A DNA stretch of 49,795 nucleotides, taken from the NCBI GenBank assembly GCA_030426475.1, contig JAUHYR010000010.1, positions 1-49,795 of the forward strand, written 5' to 3'. A program made the position numbers and the translations under genes. Position 1 is the first letter of the stretch; every line of letters begins with the position of its first letter. Of this stretch, positions 33,434 to 41,645 are shown one piece after another. Source of the DNA: Bacteroidia bacterium. GTDB lineage: Bacteria; Bacteroidota; Bacteroidia; Flavobacteriales_E; Vicingaceae. The notes beneath the pieces were generated by a model. That model searched no databases. It saw only the letters and a list, made by a program, of their open reading frames with translations, and was not told the DNA's origin.

Positions 33434-34270
33434 GTGATAGAAATAGGAAAAATAAACAACCTTATTGTAAGTAAACACTCTACTCATGGAGTTTACTTAA
33501 AAGATGAAGACTCTGATGAAGAAGTATTATTACCTAATGCTTTTGTTGATTCAAAATTATCGGTAGATGATGTGATTTCAGTTTTTATTTACAAAGATTC
33601 TGAAGATAGAATTGTAGCGACAACCGAAACCCCTAAACTCTTTTTGGGGCAATTTGAATTACTTCGGATTAAAGACGTCACTAAAGTTGGAGCCTTTGCT
33701 GATTGGGGTTTACAAAAAGATTTGTTAATACCATACAGTGAGCAAAAACACGAACTTGAAGTTGGAGAAGAATATATCGTACATCTCTATCTAGATGAAC
33801 AAAGTAAGCGATTAGTAGGTTCAACAAAAATCAGAAAACACCTGCAAAAAGAAGGAATAGTACTAACTCCGGGCGATGAAGTAGATTTAATGGCTTTTGA
33901 TGTTTCGGATATGGGAGTAAGCGTTATTGTAAATGAAAAATATTCAGGAATGGTTTACGATGATGAAATTTACGAACCACTTGAATATGGAGAAAAACTA
34001 AAAGGATACGTTAAAAAAGTAAGAGAAGATGGAAGACTGGATATTACTCTGCGAAAGTTTGGATACAAAAAAGTATCCTCTGAAAGTGATAAAATACTAA
34101 AGAAGCTAAATGAGAATAATGGCTTTTTAAATCTTCATGATAAAAGTTCGCCTGAAGAAATCTCTAACCAATTAAAAATGAGTAAAAAAGTATTTAAAAA
34201 AGCCATTGGAGATTTATATAAGCGGAAAAAAATAAAAATAGAAAAGGACGGTATTCGGTTAATTTCATAA
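33434..34270 (+). CDS. cvfB: CvfB-like S1-domain RNA-binding protein
   Basis: A 278-residue protein with three S1-like modules followed by a winged helix. FLGQFELLRIKDVTKVGAFADWGLQKDLLIPYSEQ is the most typical S1 part, then EVDLMAFDVSDMGVSVIVNEKYSGMVYDDEIYEPL and GYVKKVREDGRLDITLRKFGYKK; the tail (FKKAIGDLYKRKKIKIEKDGIRLI) is the winged helix. CvfB in Gram-positives affects virulence gene expression through RNA. The start is a GTG; no in-frame ATG precedes the first S1 strand. A terminator follows. Confidence 0.88.
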   Translation: MIEIGKINNLIVSKHSTHGVYLKDEDSDEEVLLPNAFVDSKLSVDDVISVFIYKDSEDRIVATTETPKLFLGQFELLRIKDVTKVGAFADWGLQKDLLIPYSEQKHELEVGEEYIVHLYLDEQSKRLVGSTKIRKHLQKEGIVLTPGDEVDLMAFDVSDMGVSVIVNEKYSGMVYDDEIYEPLEYGEKLKGYVKKVREDGRLDITLRKFGYKKVSSESDKILKKLNENNGFLNLHDKSSPEEISNQLKMSKKVFKKAIGDLYKRKKIKIEKDGIRLIS

Positions 34271-34299
34271 AAAAGCCCTGTATTTCTACAGAGCTTTTT
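34270..34299 (+). terminator. Rho-independent terminator after cvfB
   Basis: A stem AAAAAGCCCTGTA / TACAGAGCTTTTT with one mismatch and loop TTTC begins at the cvfB stop codon and ends in five T. Confidence 0.82.
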
Positions 34300-34342
34300 A
34301 CAAACCTAACTATGAAAAACACACGGTTGTGTGTACCTTGAA

Positions 34343-34984
34343 TTATATAGTACCTTTAATTTCAACAGTAATTATAATGTCGTTAGATAATACCATGTCT
34401 TGCATTTTTGGCATATAAGAAACATCGTAATTTTGTCTATTAAAAGTTAATGTTCCGGTAATGGTAAAATTGTTTCCATCAACAGCAACATTTAAATTTT
34501 CTACTTTCTCTTCACCTTCTTTTCCTCTAACGGTTAATTTACCCATTGCTACATTGCCATCAACTGAATTAACAACAAATGAAGCTGTAGGATGATTCGC
34601 TACATCAAAAAAATCAGGAGATTGCAGGTGACCAACTAATTGCTCTTTGGTTTTTCCTTCTTCAGGGTTATAATTTTCATCTGTAGGAGTCATTGTTGAC
34701 ATGTCAACAACAAAGTTTCCACCGGTTACTTTATCGCCTTTCATTGTAAAGCTTCCTTCTTTAAGCTTTATATTACCTTCATGCGAATAAACCCCAAGCA
34801 TTTCACCTTTCCAGTGAACATTTGATTCTTCTAAATTTACATTAACTGTCTTTTCAGATTCGTCAACTACCTCTTCAGTAGTTTCATTTGAAGTTGTTTC
34901 TTCTACTTCTTCACTTCCACCACATGATGTTAGTGCAAAAGATGTAGCGATTATTGTAGCTACCATTAATGTCTTTGTTTTCAT
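34343..34984 (-). CDS. YceI-like lipoprotein
   Basis: A 213-residue lipoprotein: signal peptide with lipobox FALTSC (Cys21), an acidic linker rich in Glu/Thr, then a YceI lipocalin-like domain (about 50-213; VHWKGEMLGVYSHEGNIKLKEGSF, FVVDMSTMTPTDENYN, HLQSPDFFDVANHPTASFVV, LTVRGKEG, LTFNRQNYDV). YceI-fold proteins bind isoprenoid-type lipids. I chose the inner ATG because the lipobox peptide begins there and the -7 element lies 27 bases upstream; an earlier in-frame ATG would overlap the -7 element. Divergent from a marR-pirin operon, sharing its promoter region. Confidence 0.9.
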   Translation of the reverse strand: MKTKTLMVATIIATSFALTSCGGSEEVEETTSNETTEEVVDESEKTVNVNLEESNVHWKGEMLGVYSHEGNIKLKEGSFTMKGDKVTGGNFVVDMSTMTPTDENYNPEEGKTKEQLVGHLQSPDFFDVANHPTASFVVNSVDGNVAMGKLTVRGKEGEEKVENLNVAVDGNNFTITGTLTFNRQNYDVSYMPKMQDMVLSNDIIITVEIKGTI

Positions 34985-35011
34985 TTTTTTAGTGTTTTTT
35001 AATTCATGAAG

Positions 35012-35043
35012 CAAATCTACGTACAATATTTGTTCTAAACAAA
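35012..35043 (-). promoter_or_regulatory. Promoter of the yceI gene
   Basis: On the minus strand TTTG (35043-35040), 20 bases, then TAGATTTG (35019-35012): a full match to the Bacteroidota consensus. The transcript would start near 35008, with a leader of about 24 bases. The -33 box lies inside the central palindrome. Confidence 0.75.
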
Positions 35044-35057
35044 TTTTGTTTAAAACA
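35031..35057. promoter_or_regulatory. 27-bp palindromic operator shared by yceI and marR promoters
   Basis: TGTTCTAAACAAA-T-TTTGTTTAAAACA: 12 of 13 base pairs are symmetric, and the inner 17 bases (35036-35052) are perfect. The two TTTG -33 boxes of the divergent promoters lie in opposite arms. A MarR-family dimer encoded right beside it is the obvious candidate to bind here. Confidence 0.7.
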
Positions 35058-35074
35058 TTTTTTATTTAACTTTG
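35045..35074 (+). promoter_or_regulatory. Promoter of the marR-pirin operon
   Basis: TTTG (35045-35048), 18 bases, TAACTTTG (35067-35074): a full consensus. The element ends four bases before the ATG at 35079, so either the message is leaderless or translation starts at the second in-frame ATG (35115). Confidence 0.72.
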
Positions 35075-35078
35075 CAAT

Positions 35079-35519
35079 ATGGTAAGTCAAGCAAAAAACA
35101 ATAATGAAGTCTTAATGGTAGAAATCATTAAAACATCAGGGTATATTGAAAGAAAGATAACAGAAGTATTAAAGGAATTTGAAATTACCCCTATTCACTA
35201 CAATATTTTACGAATATTAAAAGGAGCGCATCCAACTCCACTATCAGCAGGTGAAATAAAAGAGAGAATGCTATTTCCTAACCCTGACGTAACAAGATTG
35301 ATAGACAGAATGATAAAGAGGAATATAGTTGAGCGAAACATCTGTGAAAAAAATAGAAGAAAAATGGACATTCTTATTACTAAAGACGGAATTGAATTAT
35401 TAAAAAAAATATACCCGAAACTTGAAAAAGCAACCAATCAGTTTTTTAAGAATGAGATTAATGAGAACAATGCCAAAGCACTCACTAAAAAATTAGAAAA
35501 AATAAGAAATTCAATATAG
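35079..35519 (+). CDS. MarR-family transcriptional regulator
   Basis: A 146-residue winged-helix regulator. IIKTSGYIERKITEVLKEFEITPIHYNILRIL is the dimer/first helix region; PLSAGEIKERMLFPNPDVTRLIDRMIKRNIVERNICEKNRRKMDILITKDGIELL is the DNA-binding wing-helix, with the DVTRLIDRM recognition helix. The family usually represses its own divergent operon and is released by a small ligand. Two starts are possible: 35079, which the promoter places at the transcript 5' end, or 35115 (MVEIIKTSG), with a 35-base leader. It precedes the pirin gene by two bases. Confidence 0.88.
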   Translation: MVSQAKNNNEVLMVEIIKTSGYIERKITEVLKEFEITPIHYNILRILKGAHPTPLSAGEIKERMLFPNPDVTRLIDRMIKRNIVERNICEKNRRKMDILITKDGIELLKKIYPKLEKATNQFFKNEINENNAKALTKKLEKIRNSI

Positions 35520-35521
35520 TT

Positions 35522-36388
35522 ATGAGGACAATCAAAGACATACGAAAAGCCGCAAAAGTAGATATGGGCGGAATATTACTAGACCAAGCATTACCTATAA
35601 ACGGAATTGATCAAATAGACCCATTTTTATTAGTTCACCACTGGGCTAGCACATACAAAGGCGGTCAAAAACAAAAAGATGTTGGAGTTGGCCCACATCC
35701 CCACAGAGGGTTCTCTCCGGTTACTTTTATATTTAAAGGTGGAGTACATCATCGAGACTCGAAAGGTCATGAAAGTATAGTAAACGAAGGTGGAACACAA
35801 TGGATGAATAGCGGAAAAGGATTAGTACATAGTGAACGGCCTAGAAAAGACATAGCCGAAAACGGTGGTGAATTTGAAATTATTCAATTTTGGGTAAATG
35901 CTCCTTCTGGTAAAAAGATGGAAGAACCAAGTTATCAGCCGCTTTCTGCTGAAGAAACCCCTACTCTATTTTCTGAAGACGGAAAAATAAAAATTGGATT
36001 AGTCGCAGGAGAATTAATGGGCAAAAAAGGAAAAATAACTCCACACTCAGACCTATTAGCCATAAGATTAGAAATTGAAAAGGATGGCGAGATTAATATT
36101 CCCGTACCAAAAGAATTCAATGCCTTTATTTATCAACTAAACGGCAACACCATAATTAATAATAAAGAAATTGGAGATAAAGAATTAGTTTGGTTTGAAA
36201 ATAATGACGAAAACATCACTATTAAAGGAAAATCTGAATCAAGAGCAATTTTACTAGCAGGAAAACCTATTAACGAGCCATTAGCAACCTATGGCCCATT
36301 TGTAATGAATTCTCAAAAGGAAATTATCAATGCCTTGAATGATTTCCAGTCAGGAAAAATGGGAACACTTGTAGAAAAATTTGATTAA
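35522..36388 (+). CDS. Pirin family protein
   Basis: A 288-residue double cupin. The metal-site residues of pirin/quercetinase are present: PHPHRGF (two His, about 57-61), then HHRDSKGHESIVNEGGTQWMNSGKGLVHSERP with the third His and the Glu. FEIIQFWVNAP and a second cupin half follow. Some bacterial pirins are quercetin dioxygenases, others regulators; which applies here is unknown. Co-transcribed with the MarR-type gene; overlaps the convergent proC end by four bases. Confidence 0.92.
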   Translation: MRTIKDIRKAAKVDMGGILLDQALPINGIDQIDPFLLVHHWASTYKGGQKQKDVGVGPHPHRGFSPVTFIFKGGVHHRDSKGHESIVNEGGTQWMNSGKGLVHSERPRKDIAENGGEFEIIQFWVNAPSGKKMEEPSYQPLSAEETPTLFSEDGKIKIGLVAGELMGKKGKITPHSDLLAIRLEIEKDGEINIPVPKEFNAFIYQLNGNTIINNKEIGDKELVWFENNDENITIKGKSESRAILLAGKPINEPLATYGPFVMNSQKEIINALNDFQSGKMGTLVEKFD

Positions 36389-37170
36389 ATCCTTTCAAAG
36401 GAAGTCTTTACTCCTTTAATTAAAGCGGAGCTAAACCCTTGATGCTCCATCTCGTTTAATCCCGCAATTGTACAACCTTTTGGAGTAGTTACTTTGTCAA
36501 TTTCTTCTTCGGGATGAGTGTGGTTCTGTATAATAATTTCTGCAGCACCTTTAACTGTTTGAATCGCAATTTCATTGGCTGTTTTAGCATCAAAACCAAT
36601 TTCAATACCTGCCTGCACCATTGCTCGGATATATCGTAAAGCAAAGGCAATCCCACAAGCGCCAAGCACAGTTGCTGCATTCATTAAACTTTCATTAATC
36701 AATATTACTTCTCCCAGTTTTTCTAATACGCTAACTACAACAGCCTTATCTTTTTCATTTAAATTAGGAGCTGAATAACAAGTAGCTGACTCGTTTATTA
36801 CACTTGCTGTATTTGGCATCATCCGAGCAATTTTTGCATCGCTTCCAAGTATTTCCATCATTTGATGAATGGAAAGGCCACTAACCGCAGATACAACAAT
36901 ATGTTTAGAAGAATCAAAAACTTGCTTCATTTCCGTCAACACTTCTGCAGCCTTAAATGGCTTAATAGTTAGAAATATAATTGTTGAATTTTTAACTGCA
37001 GATAAGTTATCATTTGTAGTAGTTACACCCTCCTTTGCTAAATCAGCTAAAAGCTCTGCTTTATTTCTAGTAATAGTAATTAGTGAGGATGTTACTCCTG
37101 CATTTAATAAACCTTTGGCAATACTTTTTCCTAAATTACCTCCTCCAATAATTGCAATTCGATTATCCAT
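36385..37170 (-). CDS. proC: Pyrroline-5-carboxylate reductase
   Basis: A 261-residue NAD(P)H enzyme making proline from pyrroline-5-carboxylate. Rossmann loop IIGGGNLGKSIAKGLL (7-22), TRNKAELL, FLTIKP, VSAVSGLSI, ARMMPNTASVINESATCY, and the C-terminal GACGIAFALRYIRAM, TVKGAAEII, TTPKGCTIAGLNEME match ProC. Length is usual. It follows fabD with a 28-base gap. Confidence 0.93.
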   Translation of the reverse strand: MDNRIAIIGGGNLGKSIAKGLLNAGVTSSLITITRNKAELLADLAKEGVTTTNDNLSAVKNSTIIFLTIKPFKAAEVLTEMKQVFDSSKHIVVSAVSGLSIHQMMEILGSDAKIARMMPNTASVINESATCYSAPNLNEKDKAVVVSVLEKLGEVILINESLMNAATVLGACGIAFALRYIRAMVQAGIEIGFDAKTANEIAIQTVKGAAEIIIQNHTHPEEEIDKVTTPKGCTIAGLNEMEHQGFSSALIKGVKTSFERI

Positions 37171-37198
37171 TTAAACTATTATTTTGAGAAATATTCTA

Positions 37199-38071
37199 CT
37201 ATACGCTAGCCGTCTCCACTTCTCTGTCTACTTTTTTAACCAGTCCTTGTAATACTTTTCCGGGACCAACTTCTGTAAAAGAAGTAGCACCATCGGCAAG
37301 CATTTGCTTAACAGTTTGCGTCCATCTCACGGGAGCCGTTAATTGTGAAATAAGGTTTTTCTTTATTTCTTCAGGACTAGAAACTGCAGCAGCAGTTACG
37401 TTTTGATACACAGGACAAATAGGTTGACTAAAATTAACTGAATTAATCGCTTGCTCTAATTCTGCTCTGGCAGGCTCCATTAATGGAGAGTGAAAAGCTC
37501 CACCAACAGGTAAAACCAAAGCTCGTTTTGCTCCGGCTTCTTTCATTTTTTCGCAAGCAACATTTATGGCATCAATAGCCCCAGATATAACCAACTGACC
37601 GGGACAATTATAGTTTGCAGCCACAACTACTCCATCTACTTCATTACATATTTTTTCTACAATTTCATCTTCAAGACCTAATACCGCTGCCATTGTTGAA
37701 GGTTCGGCTTCACAAGCTTTTTGCATTGCTAAAGCACGTTTTGAAACTAATTGCAATCCATTTTCAAAAGACAATGTTTTATTTGCTACTAAGGCAGAAA
37801 ATTCACCTAATGAATGACCCGCAACCATATCAGGAGAAAAATTTTGAATAGTATTAGCTAAAATAACAGAGTGTAAGAAAATAGCCGGCTGTGTTACTTT
37901 GGTTTGTTTTAGTTCTTCATCAGTTCCAGTAAACATGATGTCAGTTATTCGAAAATCCAAGATATCATTAGCTTTTTCAAACATTTCTTTAGAAACAGAA
38001 GAAGAATCATATAGTTCTTTACCCATTCCTACAAATTGCGAACCCTGTCCGGGAAATATGTATGCCTTCAT
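37199..38071 (-). CDS. fabD: Malonyl-CoA:ACP transacylase
   Basis: A 290-residue acyltransferase loading malonate onto acyl carrier protein for fatty-acid synthesis. FPGQGSQFVGMGKEL at the N-terminus, QPAIFLHS, the nucleophile Ser87 in AGHSLGEFSALV, and the catalytic His in GGAFHSPLM (about 198). The C-terminus has VRWTQTVKQML and FTEVGPGKVLQGLVKK. No other fab genes are adjacent. It follows the Bax-inhibitor gene by 18 bases. Confidence 0.94.
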   Translation of the reverse strand: MKAYIFPGQGSQFVGMGKELYDSSSVSKEMFEKANDILDFRITDIMFTGTDEELKQTKVTQPAIFLHSVILANTIQNFSPDMVAGHSLGEFSALVANKTLSFENGLQLVSKRALAMQKACEAEPSTMAAVLGLEDEIVEKICNEVDGVVVAANYNCPGQLVISGAIDAINVACEKMKEAGAKRALVLPVGGAFHSPLMEPARAELEQAINSVNFSQPICPVYQNVTAAAVSSPEEIKKNLISQLTAPVRWTQTVKQMLADGATSFTEVGPGKVLQGLVKKVDREVETASV

Positions 38072-38089
38072 TTTTTATAATTAAGTTAA

Positions 38090-38818
38090 TTAATTCCTAC
38101 TTCCACCAAAAAGACGAAGTAAGAATAAAAATAGATTAATAAAATCAAGATATAAGGTTAATGCACCCATTAACACTAGTTTCTTTGTTGTCTCGTCTCC
38201 GTTAGCTTGTCCAGCTCCGATATTTTTAAGTTTTTGAACATCATAAGCCGTTAAGCCTGTAAAGATTAAAACCCCAAAAATTGAAATAATATAATCTAAA
38301 GTTGAATTACCTAAAAACCAATTTACTAAGCTTGCCAAAATAATACCTATCAATCCCATATATAAAATTGAACCGAATTTTGTTAAATCAGTCTTTGTGG
38401 TATATCCTAAAAGCGCCATAAGACTAAACGTACCCGCAGTAATAAAAAATGTAGTGGCTATAGCACTACTTGTATAATAGTGAAATATAAAACTGAAACT
38501 AATTCCGTTTACAAAAGAATAGGCTGCAAACAATAAAAATAAAGCTGTGTAGGAAAGTCTATTAAACGCAAATGACATAATTAAAACAAAAATTAATGGG
38601 GAAAACATTACTGCATAGCCTAATATATTTAATCCACCTTCTACATTTCTTAATGAATTCATAATAACCTCTTGGCCTGCTGCCCAATAAGCAACAAAAC
38701 CCGTAAGCGCTAAAGCTCCTGTCATGTATAAAAATACATTTGACATAAATTTTGTTACTGATGCAGCATCTTTTATAAAGATGTTGTCAATGGGTTGTTG
38801 TTCGTTTTGTAAATTCAT
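38090..38818 (-). CDS. Bax inhibitor-1 / YccA family membrane protein
   Basis: A 242-residue protein with seven predicted membrane helices. FMSNVFLYMTGALALTGFVAYW, NGISFSFIFHYY, ALLGYTTKTDLTKFG, ILASLVNWFLG, TGLTAYDVQKLK and LYLDFINLFLFLLRLFGG are the family signature blocks. Members are pH-sensitive calcium leak channels or FtsH-associated proteins. Starts 13 bases after the QueD-like gene. Confidence 0.92.
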   Translation of the reverse strand: MNLQNEQQPIDNIFIKDAASVTKFMSNVFLYMTGALALTGFVAYWAAGQEVIMNSLRNVEGGLNILGYAVMFSPLIFVLIMSFAFNRLSYTALFLLFAAYSFVNGISFSFIFHYYTSSAIATTFFITAGTFSLMALLGYTTKTDLTKFGSILYMGLIGIILASLVNWFLGNSTLDYIISIFGVLIFTGLTAYDVQKLKNIGAGQANGDETTKKLVLMGALTLYLDFINLFLFLLRLFGGSRN

Positions 38819-38831
38819 TGTTTTCTAATCT

Positions 38832-39248
38832 TTAGCTACCAAAATATTCGCAATAGTTATTTTCAGTTTCGTAAAGTTTTACCGCATGCAGTTCACAATT
38901 TCCTAACTCAGAAATATGATTTTTTAATTCATCCCAAATTGCAATAATCAAATTTTCGGTAGATGTCATTTTTCCTTTCATAAACGGAACGTCTAAATTC
39001 AGGTTTTTGTGGTCAATGACATCACAAATATATTTTCTAATCAGCACACTTAAATCTTTTAAGTTAGCAACAAAACCCGTTTGTGGATCAGGGTTTCCCT
39101 TCACCGTAACATAAAGCGTATAGTTGTGCCCATGCCAATTTGGATTAGCACACTTTCCAAAAACTTCATCATTCTTTTCATTACTCCAATCAGGATTATA
39201 CACCCTGTGTGCAGCATTGAAAGTTTCCCTTCTTGTAATATAAATCAT
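38832..39248 (-). CDS. 6-pyruvoyltetrahydropterin synthase / QueD family enzyme
   Basis: A 138-residue T-fold zinc enzyme. Zinc ligands are His14 (NAAHRV) and His39/His41 (NWHGHNY), and the catalytic Cys33 lies in GKCANPNW. DHKNLNLDVPF and STENLIIAIWDEL complete the family pattern. It makes either 6-carboxytetrahydropterin for queuosine or 6-pyruvoyl pterin; the window has no other que genes to decide. I chose MIYITRRETF at 39248 because the upstream in-frame ATG lies in the -7 element. Confidence 0.88.
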   Translation of the reverse strand: MIYITRRETFNAAHRVYNPDWSNEKNDEVFGKCANPNWHGHNYTLYVTVKGNPDPQTGFVANLKDLSVLIRKYICDVIDHKNLNLDVPFMKGKMTSTENLIIAIWDELKNHISELGNCELHAVKLYETENNYCEYFGS

Positions 39249-39263
39249 TCTTAAAATTTTACG

Positions 39264-39271
39264 CAAATATA
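39264..39271 (-). promoter_or_regulatory. -7 promoter element (TATATTTG) of the QueD-like operon
   Basis: A perfect TAnnTTTG on the minus strand, 15 bases before the chosen ATG. It rules against the ATG at 39266, which lies inside it. No -33 TTG at standard spacing. Confidence 0.5.
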
Positions 39272-39278
39272 TATTCTA

Positions 39279-39312
39279 TTGAGCAATTTCTTTAGCTGAA
39301 ATAATATCTTTG
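39279..39312 (+). promoter_or_regulatory. Promoter of hldD
   Basis: TTG (39279-39281), 23 bases, TATCTTTG (39305-39312). The transcript would start near 39317, which rules out a GTG start at 39312 and supports ATG 39330. Confidence 0.55.
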
Positions 39313-39329
39313 TGATAATATTTAAACAA

Positions 39330-40295
39330 ATGATAGTAGTAACAGGTTCAGCAGGGTTTATTAGCAGTTGTTTAGTTAGCAAACTAAATGAAGAAGGAAT
39401 TACTGATTTAGTTCTTGTAGATGATTTTTCCAATCAAGAAAAAGAAAGAAACTACTTCAACAAACAATACAAATCGCTTATCCATAGAGATAATATTTCA
39501 GATTTTTTAGAAAAAAATAAAAGTGAAATTGAATTTATTTTTCACTTAGGTGCAAGAACTGATACCACTGAATTCAACAAAATAATTTTCGACAAACTTA
39601 ATCTTAACTACAGTAAAATTATTTGGAACTTTTGTACTGAAAATAACATTCCATTAGTTTACGCATCTTCCGCTGCTACTTACGGAATGGGTGAATTAGG
39701 ATATGATGACAACCATGAAGTAATTCCAAATTTAAAACCCTTAAACCCTTACGGAGAATCGAAAAATGATTTTGACAAATGGGTTTTAGAACAAAATGAA
39801 ACTCCGCCTTTTTGGGCAGGTTTGAAGTTTTTTAATGTTTATGGTCCCAACGAATATCATAAAGGCAGAATGGCATCTGTAGTGTTTCATGCATTCAATC
39901 AAATAAATAAAACAGGAGAAATGAAACTGTTTGAATCACATCATCCCGATTATAAAAATGGTGAGCAAAAACGTGATTTTGTTTATGTAAAAGATGTAAC
40001 AGAAGTTTGTTGGTTTCTATACAGTAACCAAAAACACAGCGGCATTTATAACTTAGGCTCAGGAAAAGCAAGAACATTTTTAGATTTAGCAAAAGGTGTT
40101 TTCAAAGCAATGAAAAAAGAAGAAAATATTTCATTTATCCCCACCCCTATTGACATTAGAGACAAGTATCAATATTTTACTGAAGCAAATATGAATAAAC
40201 TTAAAGCCATAGGATACAATAAAGAATTTACCAAATTAGAAGACGGAATTAACGATTACGTAAATAATTACTTATCATTAAACAAAATTTACTAA
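39330..40295 (+). CDS. hldD: ADP-glyceromanno-heptose 6-epimerase
   Basis: A 321-residue SDR enzyme that epimerises ADP-D-glycero-manno-heptose for LPS core synthesis. MIVVTGSAGFISSCLV, FHLGARTDTTEFNK, YASSAATYG, the YGESK catalytic pair, FFNVYGPNEYHKGRMASVVFHAFNQ and KRDFVYVKDV align block by block with E. coli HldD. The third glycine of the dinucleotide loop (GxxGxxG) is Ser here. The ATG at 39330 is preferred over the GTG at 39312, which overlaps the promoter. The stop overlaps the VOC gene start as TAATG. Confidence 0.92.
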   Translation: MIVVTGSAGFISSCLVSKLNEEGITDLVLVDDFSNQEKERNYFNKQYKSLIHRDNISDFLEKNKSEIEFIFHLGARTDTTEFNKIIFDKLNLNYSKIIWNFCTENNIPLVYASSAATYGMGELGYDDNHEVIPNLKPLNPYGESKNDFDKWVLEQNETPPFWAGLKFFNVYGPNEYHKGRMASVVFHAFNQINKTGEMKLFESHHPDYKNGEQKRDFVYVKDVTEVCWFLYSNQKHSGIYNLGSGKARTFLDLAKGVFKAMKKEENISFIPTPIDIRDKYQYFTEANMNKLKAIGYNKEFTKLEDGINDYVNNYLSLNKIY

Positions 40296-41356
40296 TGAAT
40301 TATATTGTAAGTGGTATCCAGCAAATTGGAATAGGTGTAAGCGATGTACAAGAAGCATTTAAGTGGTACAATAAAAATTTAGGGTTTGATGTTCCTGTTT
40401 TTGAAGAAGCTGCAACAGCAGGATTAATGCTACCTTATACCGGTGGTGAACCAAGAGACCGACATGCTATTCTTGCAATGAATTTACAAGGTGGTGGCGG
40501 ATTTGAGATTTGGCAATATACCAGCAAGGTTCCTGAAAAAGCAACGTTTGATATTCAATTAGGTGATTTAGGTATTTTTATTTGTAAACTAAAAAGTCCT
40601 GATGTTAAAGCTGCCTATAATGATTTAAAAGAAAAGGGAATTCACCTCTTAACAGAAGTCACACATTCTCCTGCAGGTTATCAGCATTTCTACTTTCAAG
40701 GTTTGTACGGAAATATATTTGAAGTAATTCCAAGTAAAGTTTGGTTTAACCCTATTAATTATAAAATTGGTGGAGTAGCCGGTGCTACAATAGGCGTTAG
40801 TGACATGGAAAAAAGCATTGACTTTTATCAAAAAGTGTTGGGTTTTGACCAAATACTTTCTGATAGCGTTGCACGGTTTGATGATTTTAAAAATCTACCC
40901 GGTGGAAATGAAACCTACCGAAGAGTAATTTTAACTCACTCAAAGCCAAGAATAGGAAGATTTAATAAGCTTTTAGATGGCGGAACAATTGAATTAGTTC
41001 AATCTAAAGATAGAAGCCCAAAAAAGATTTATGAAAACAGAATGTGGGGAGATTTAGGATACATTCACTTGTGTTTTGATGTTATTGGCATGGAAGAATT
41101 ACGCAGTGCTTGTTCAGAATATGGCAGTCCGTTTACGGTTGATAGCGCAAACTCATTTGACATGGGTGAAGCAGCCGGTCATTTCTCCTATATTGAAGCA
41201 CCTGAAGGCACTTTAATTGAATTTGTAGAAACCCATAAAATACCGATTTTCAAGAAAATAGGTTGGTATTTAAATCTACAAAAAAGGCCAAAAGAGAAAT
41301 CACTACCTAACTGGATTTTGAAATCACTAAAGTATATGAGAGTAAAACATAAGTAA
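40295..41356 (+). CDS. Two-domain VOC (glyoxalase-like) protein
   Basis: A 353-residue protein with two VOC modules. Module 1 (about 5-145): GIQQIGIGVSDVQEAFKWYNKNLGF, then FEIWQY, YQHFYFQGLYGNIFEVI. Module 2 (about 158-310): AGATIGVSDMEKSIDFYQKVLGF, IELVQSKDRSPKKIY, GYIHLCFDV, FSYIEAPEGTLIEFVETHK. A paired fold of this kind is used by extradiol dioxygenases, isomerases and glyoxalases; the reaction is unknown. Coupled to hldD by a one-base overlap. Confidence 0.82.
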   Translation: MNYIVSGIQQIGIGVSDVQEAFKWYNKNLGFDVPVFEEAATAGLMLPYTGGEPRDRHAILAMNLQGGGGFEIWQYTSKVPEKATFDIQLGDLGIFICKLKSPDVKAAYNDLKEKGIHLLTEVTHSPAGYQHFYFQGLYGNIFEVIPSKVWFNPINYKIGGVAGATIGVSDMEKSIDFYQKVLGFDQILSDSVARFDDFKNLPGGNETYRRVILTHSKPRIGRFNKLLDGGTIELVQSKDRSPKKIYENRMWGDLGYIHLCFDVIGMEELRSACSEYGSPFTVDSANSFDMGEAAGHFSYIEAPEGTLIEFVETHKIPIFKKIGWYLNLQKRPKEKSLPNWILKSLKYMRVKHK

Positions 41357-41364
41357 AAATTACT

Positions 41365-41372
41365 TATATTAG
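41365..41372 (+). promoter_or_regulatory. Putative -7 element (TATATTAG) of the 89-residue protein gene
   Basis: One mismatch from TAnnTTTG; it ends three bases before the ATG at 41376, so the message would be leaderless if this promoter is used. Confidence 0.35.
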
Positions 41373-41375
41373 CGT

Positions 41376-41645
41376 ATGGAACTCATCGAAAAAGAACAAA
41401 TTTCGGCCTTACGCTTTCCAAAAGAGGAAGTAGAGTTATCCCCTGAACAAAAGAGAATGTTACAGAAATCCCTTGAAAGAGCTACTTCTCTCGGCAATAT
41501 CGACCGAATAAAATTCAGAATTACGTTTCATGACGATGTAAGCCTAAAGCAAGTACACACAACTATTTGGGCTGCAAATCCACAACATATTGTTTTAAAA
41601 AAGGGGGTTGTTATTCCTGTAAACAGAATTTTAGATATTAACTAA
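41376..41645 (+). CDS. Conserved small protein of unknown function
   Basis: An 89-residue cytosolic protein: a charged helical N-terminus (ELSPEQKRMLQKSLERATSLGNID), then a beta part (KIRFHDD-like KFRITFHDDVSLKQVHTTIWAANPQHIVLKKGVVIPVNRILDI). I recognise it only as a recurrent Bacteroidota hypothetical. It overlaps the convergent acyltransferase gene by 15 bases at the 3' end. Confidence 0.7.
   Translation: MELIEKEQISALRFPKEEVELSPEQKRMLQKSLERATSLGNIDRIKFRITFHDDVSLKQVHTTIWAANPQHIVLKKGVVIPVNRILDIN

Noticed and set aside
34343-35026. Longer start for the YceI-like gene
   Set aside because: The first ATG lies upstream of the predicted transcript start and the extra 14 residues break the lipoprotein signal.
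39312-39330. GTG start for hldD at 39312
   Set aside because: It overlaps the last base of the -7 element, so it would not be in the transcript.
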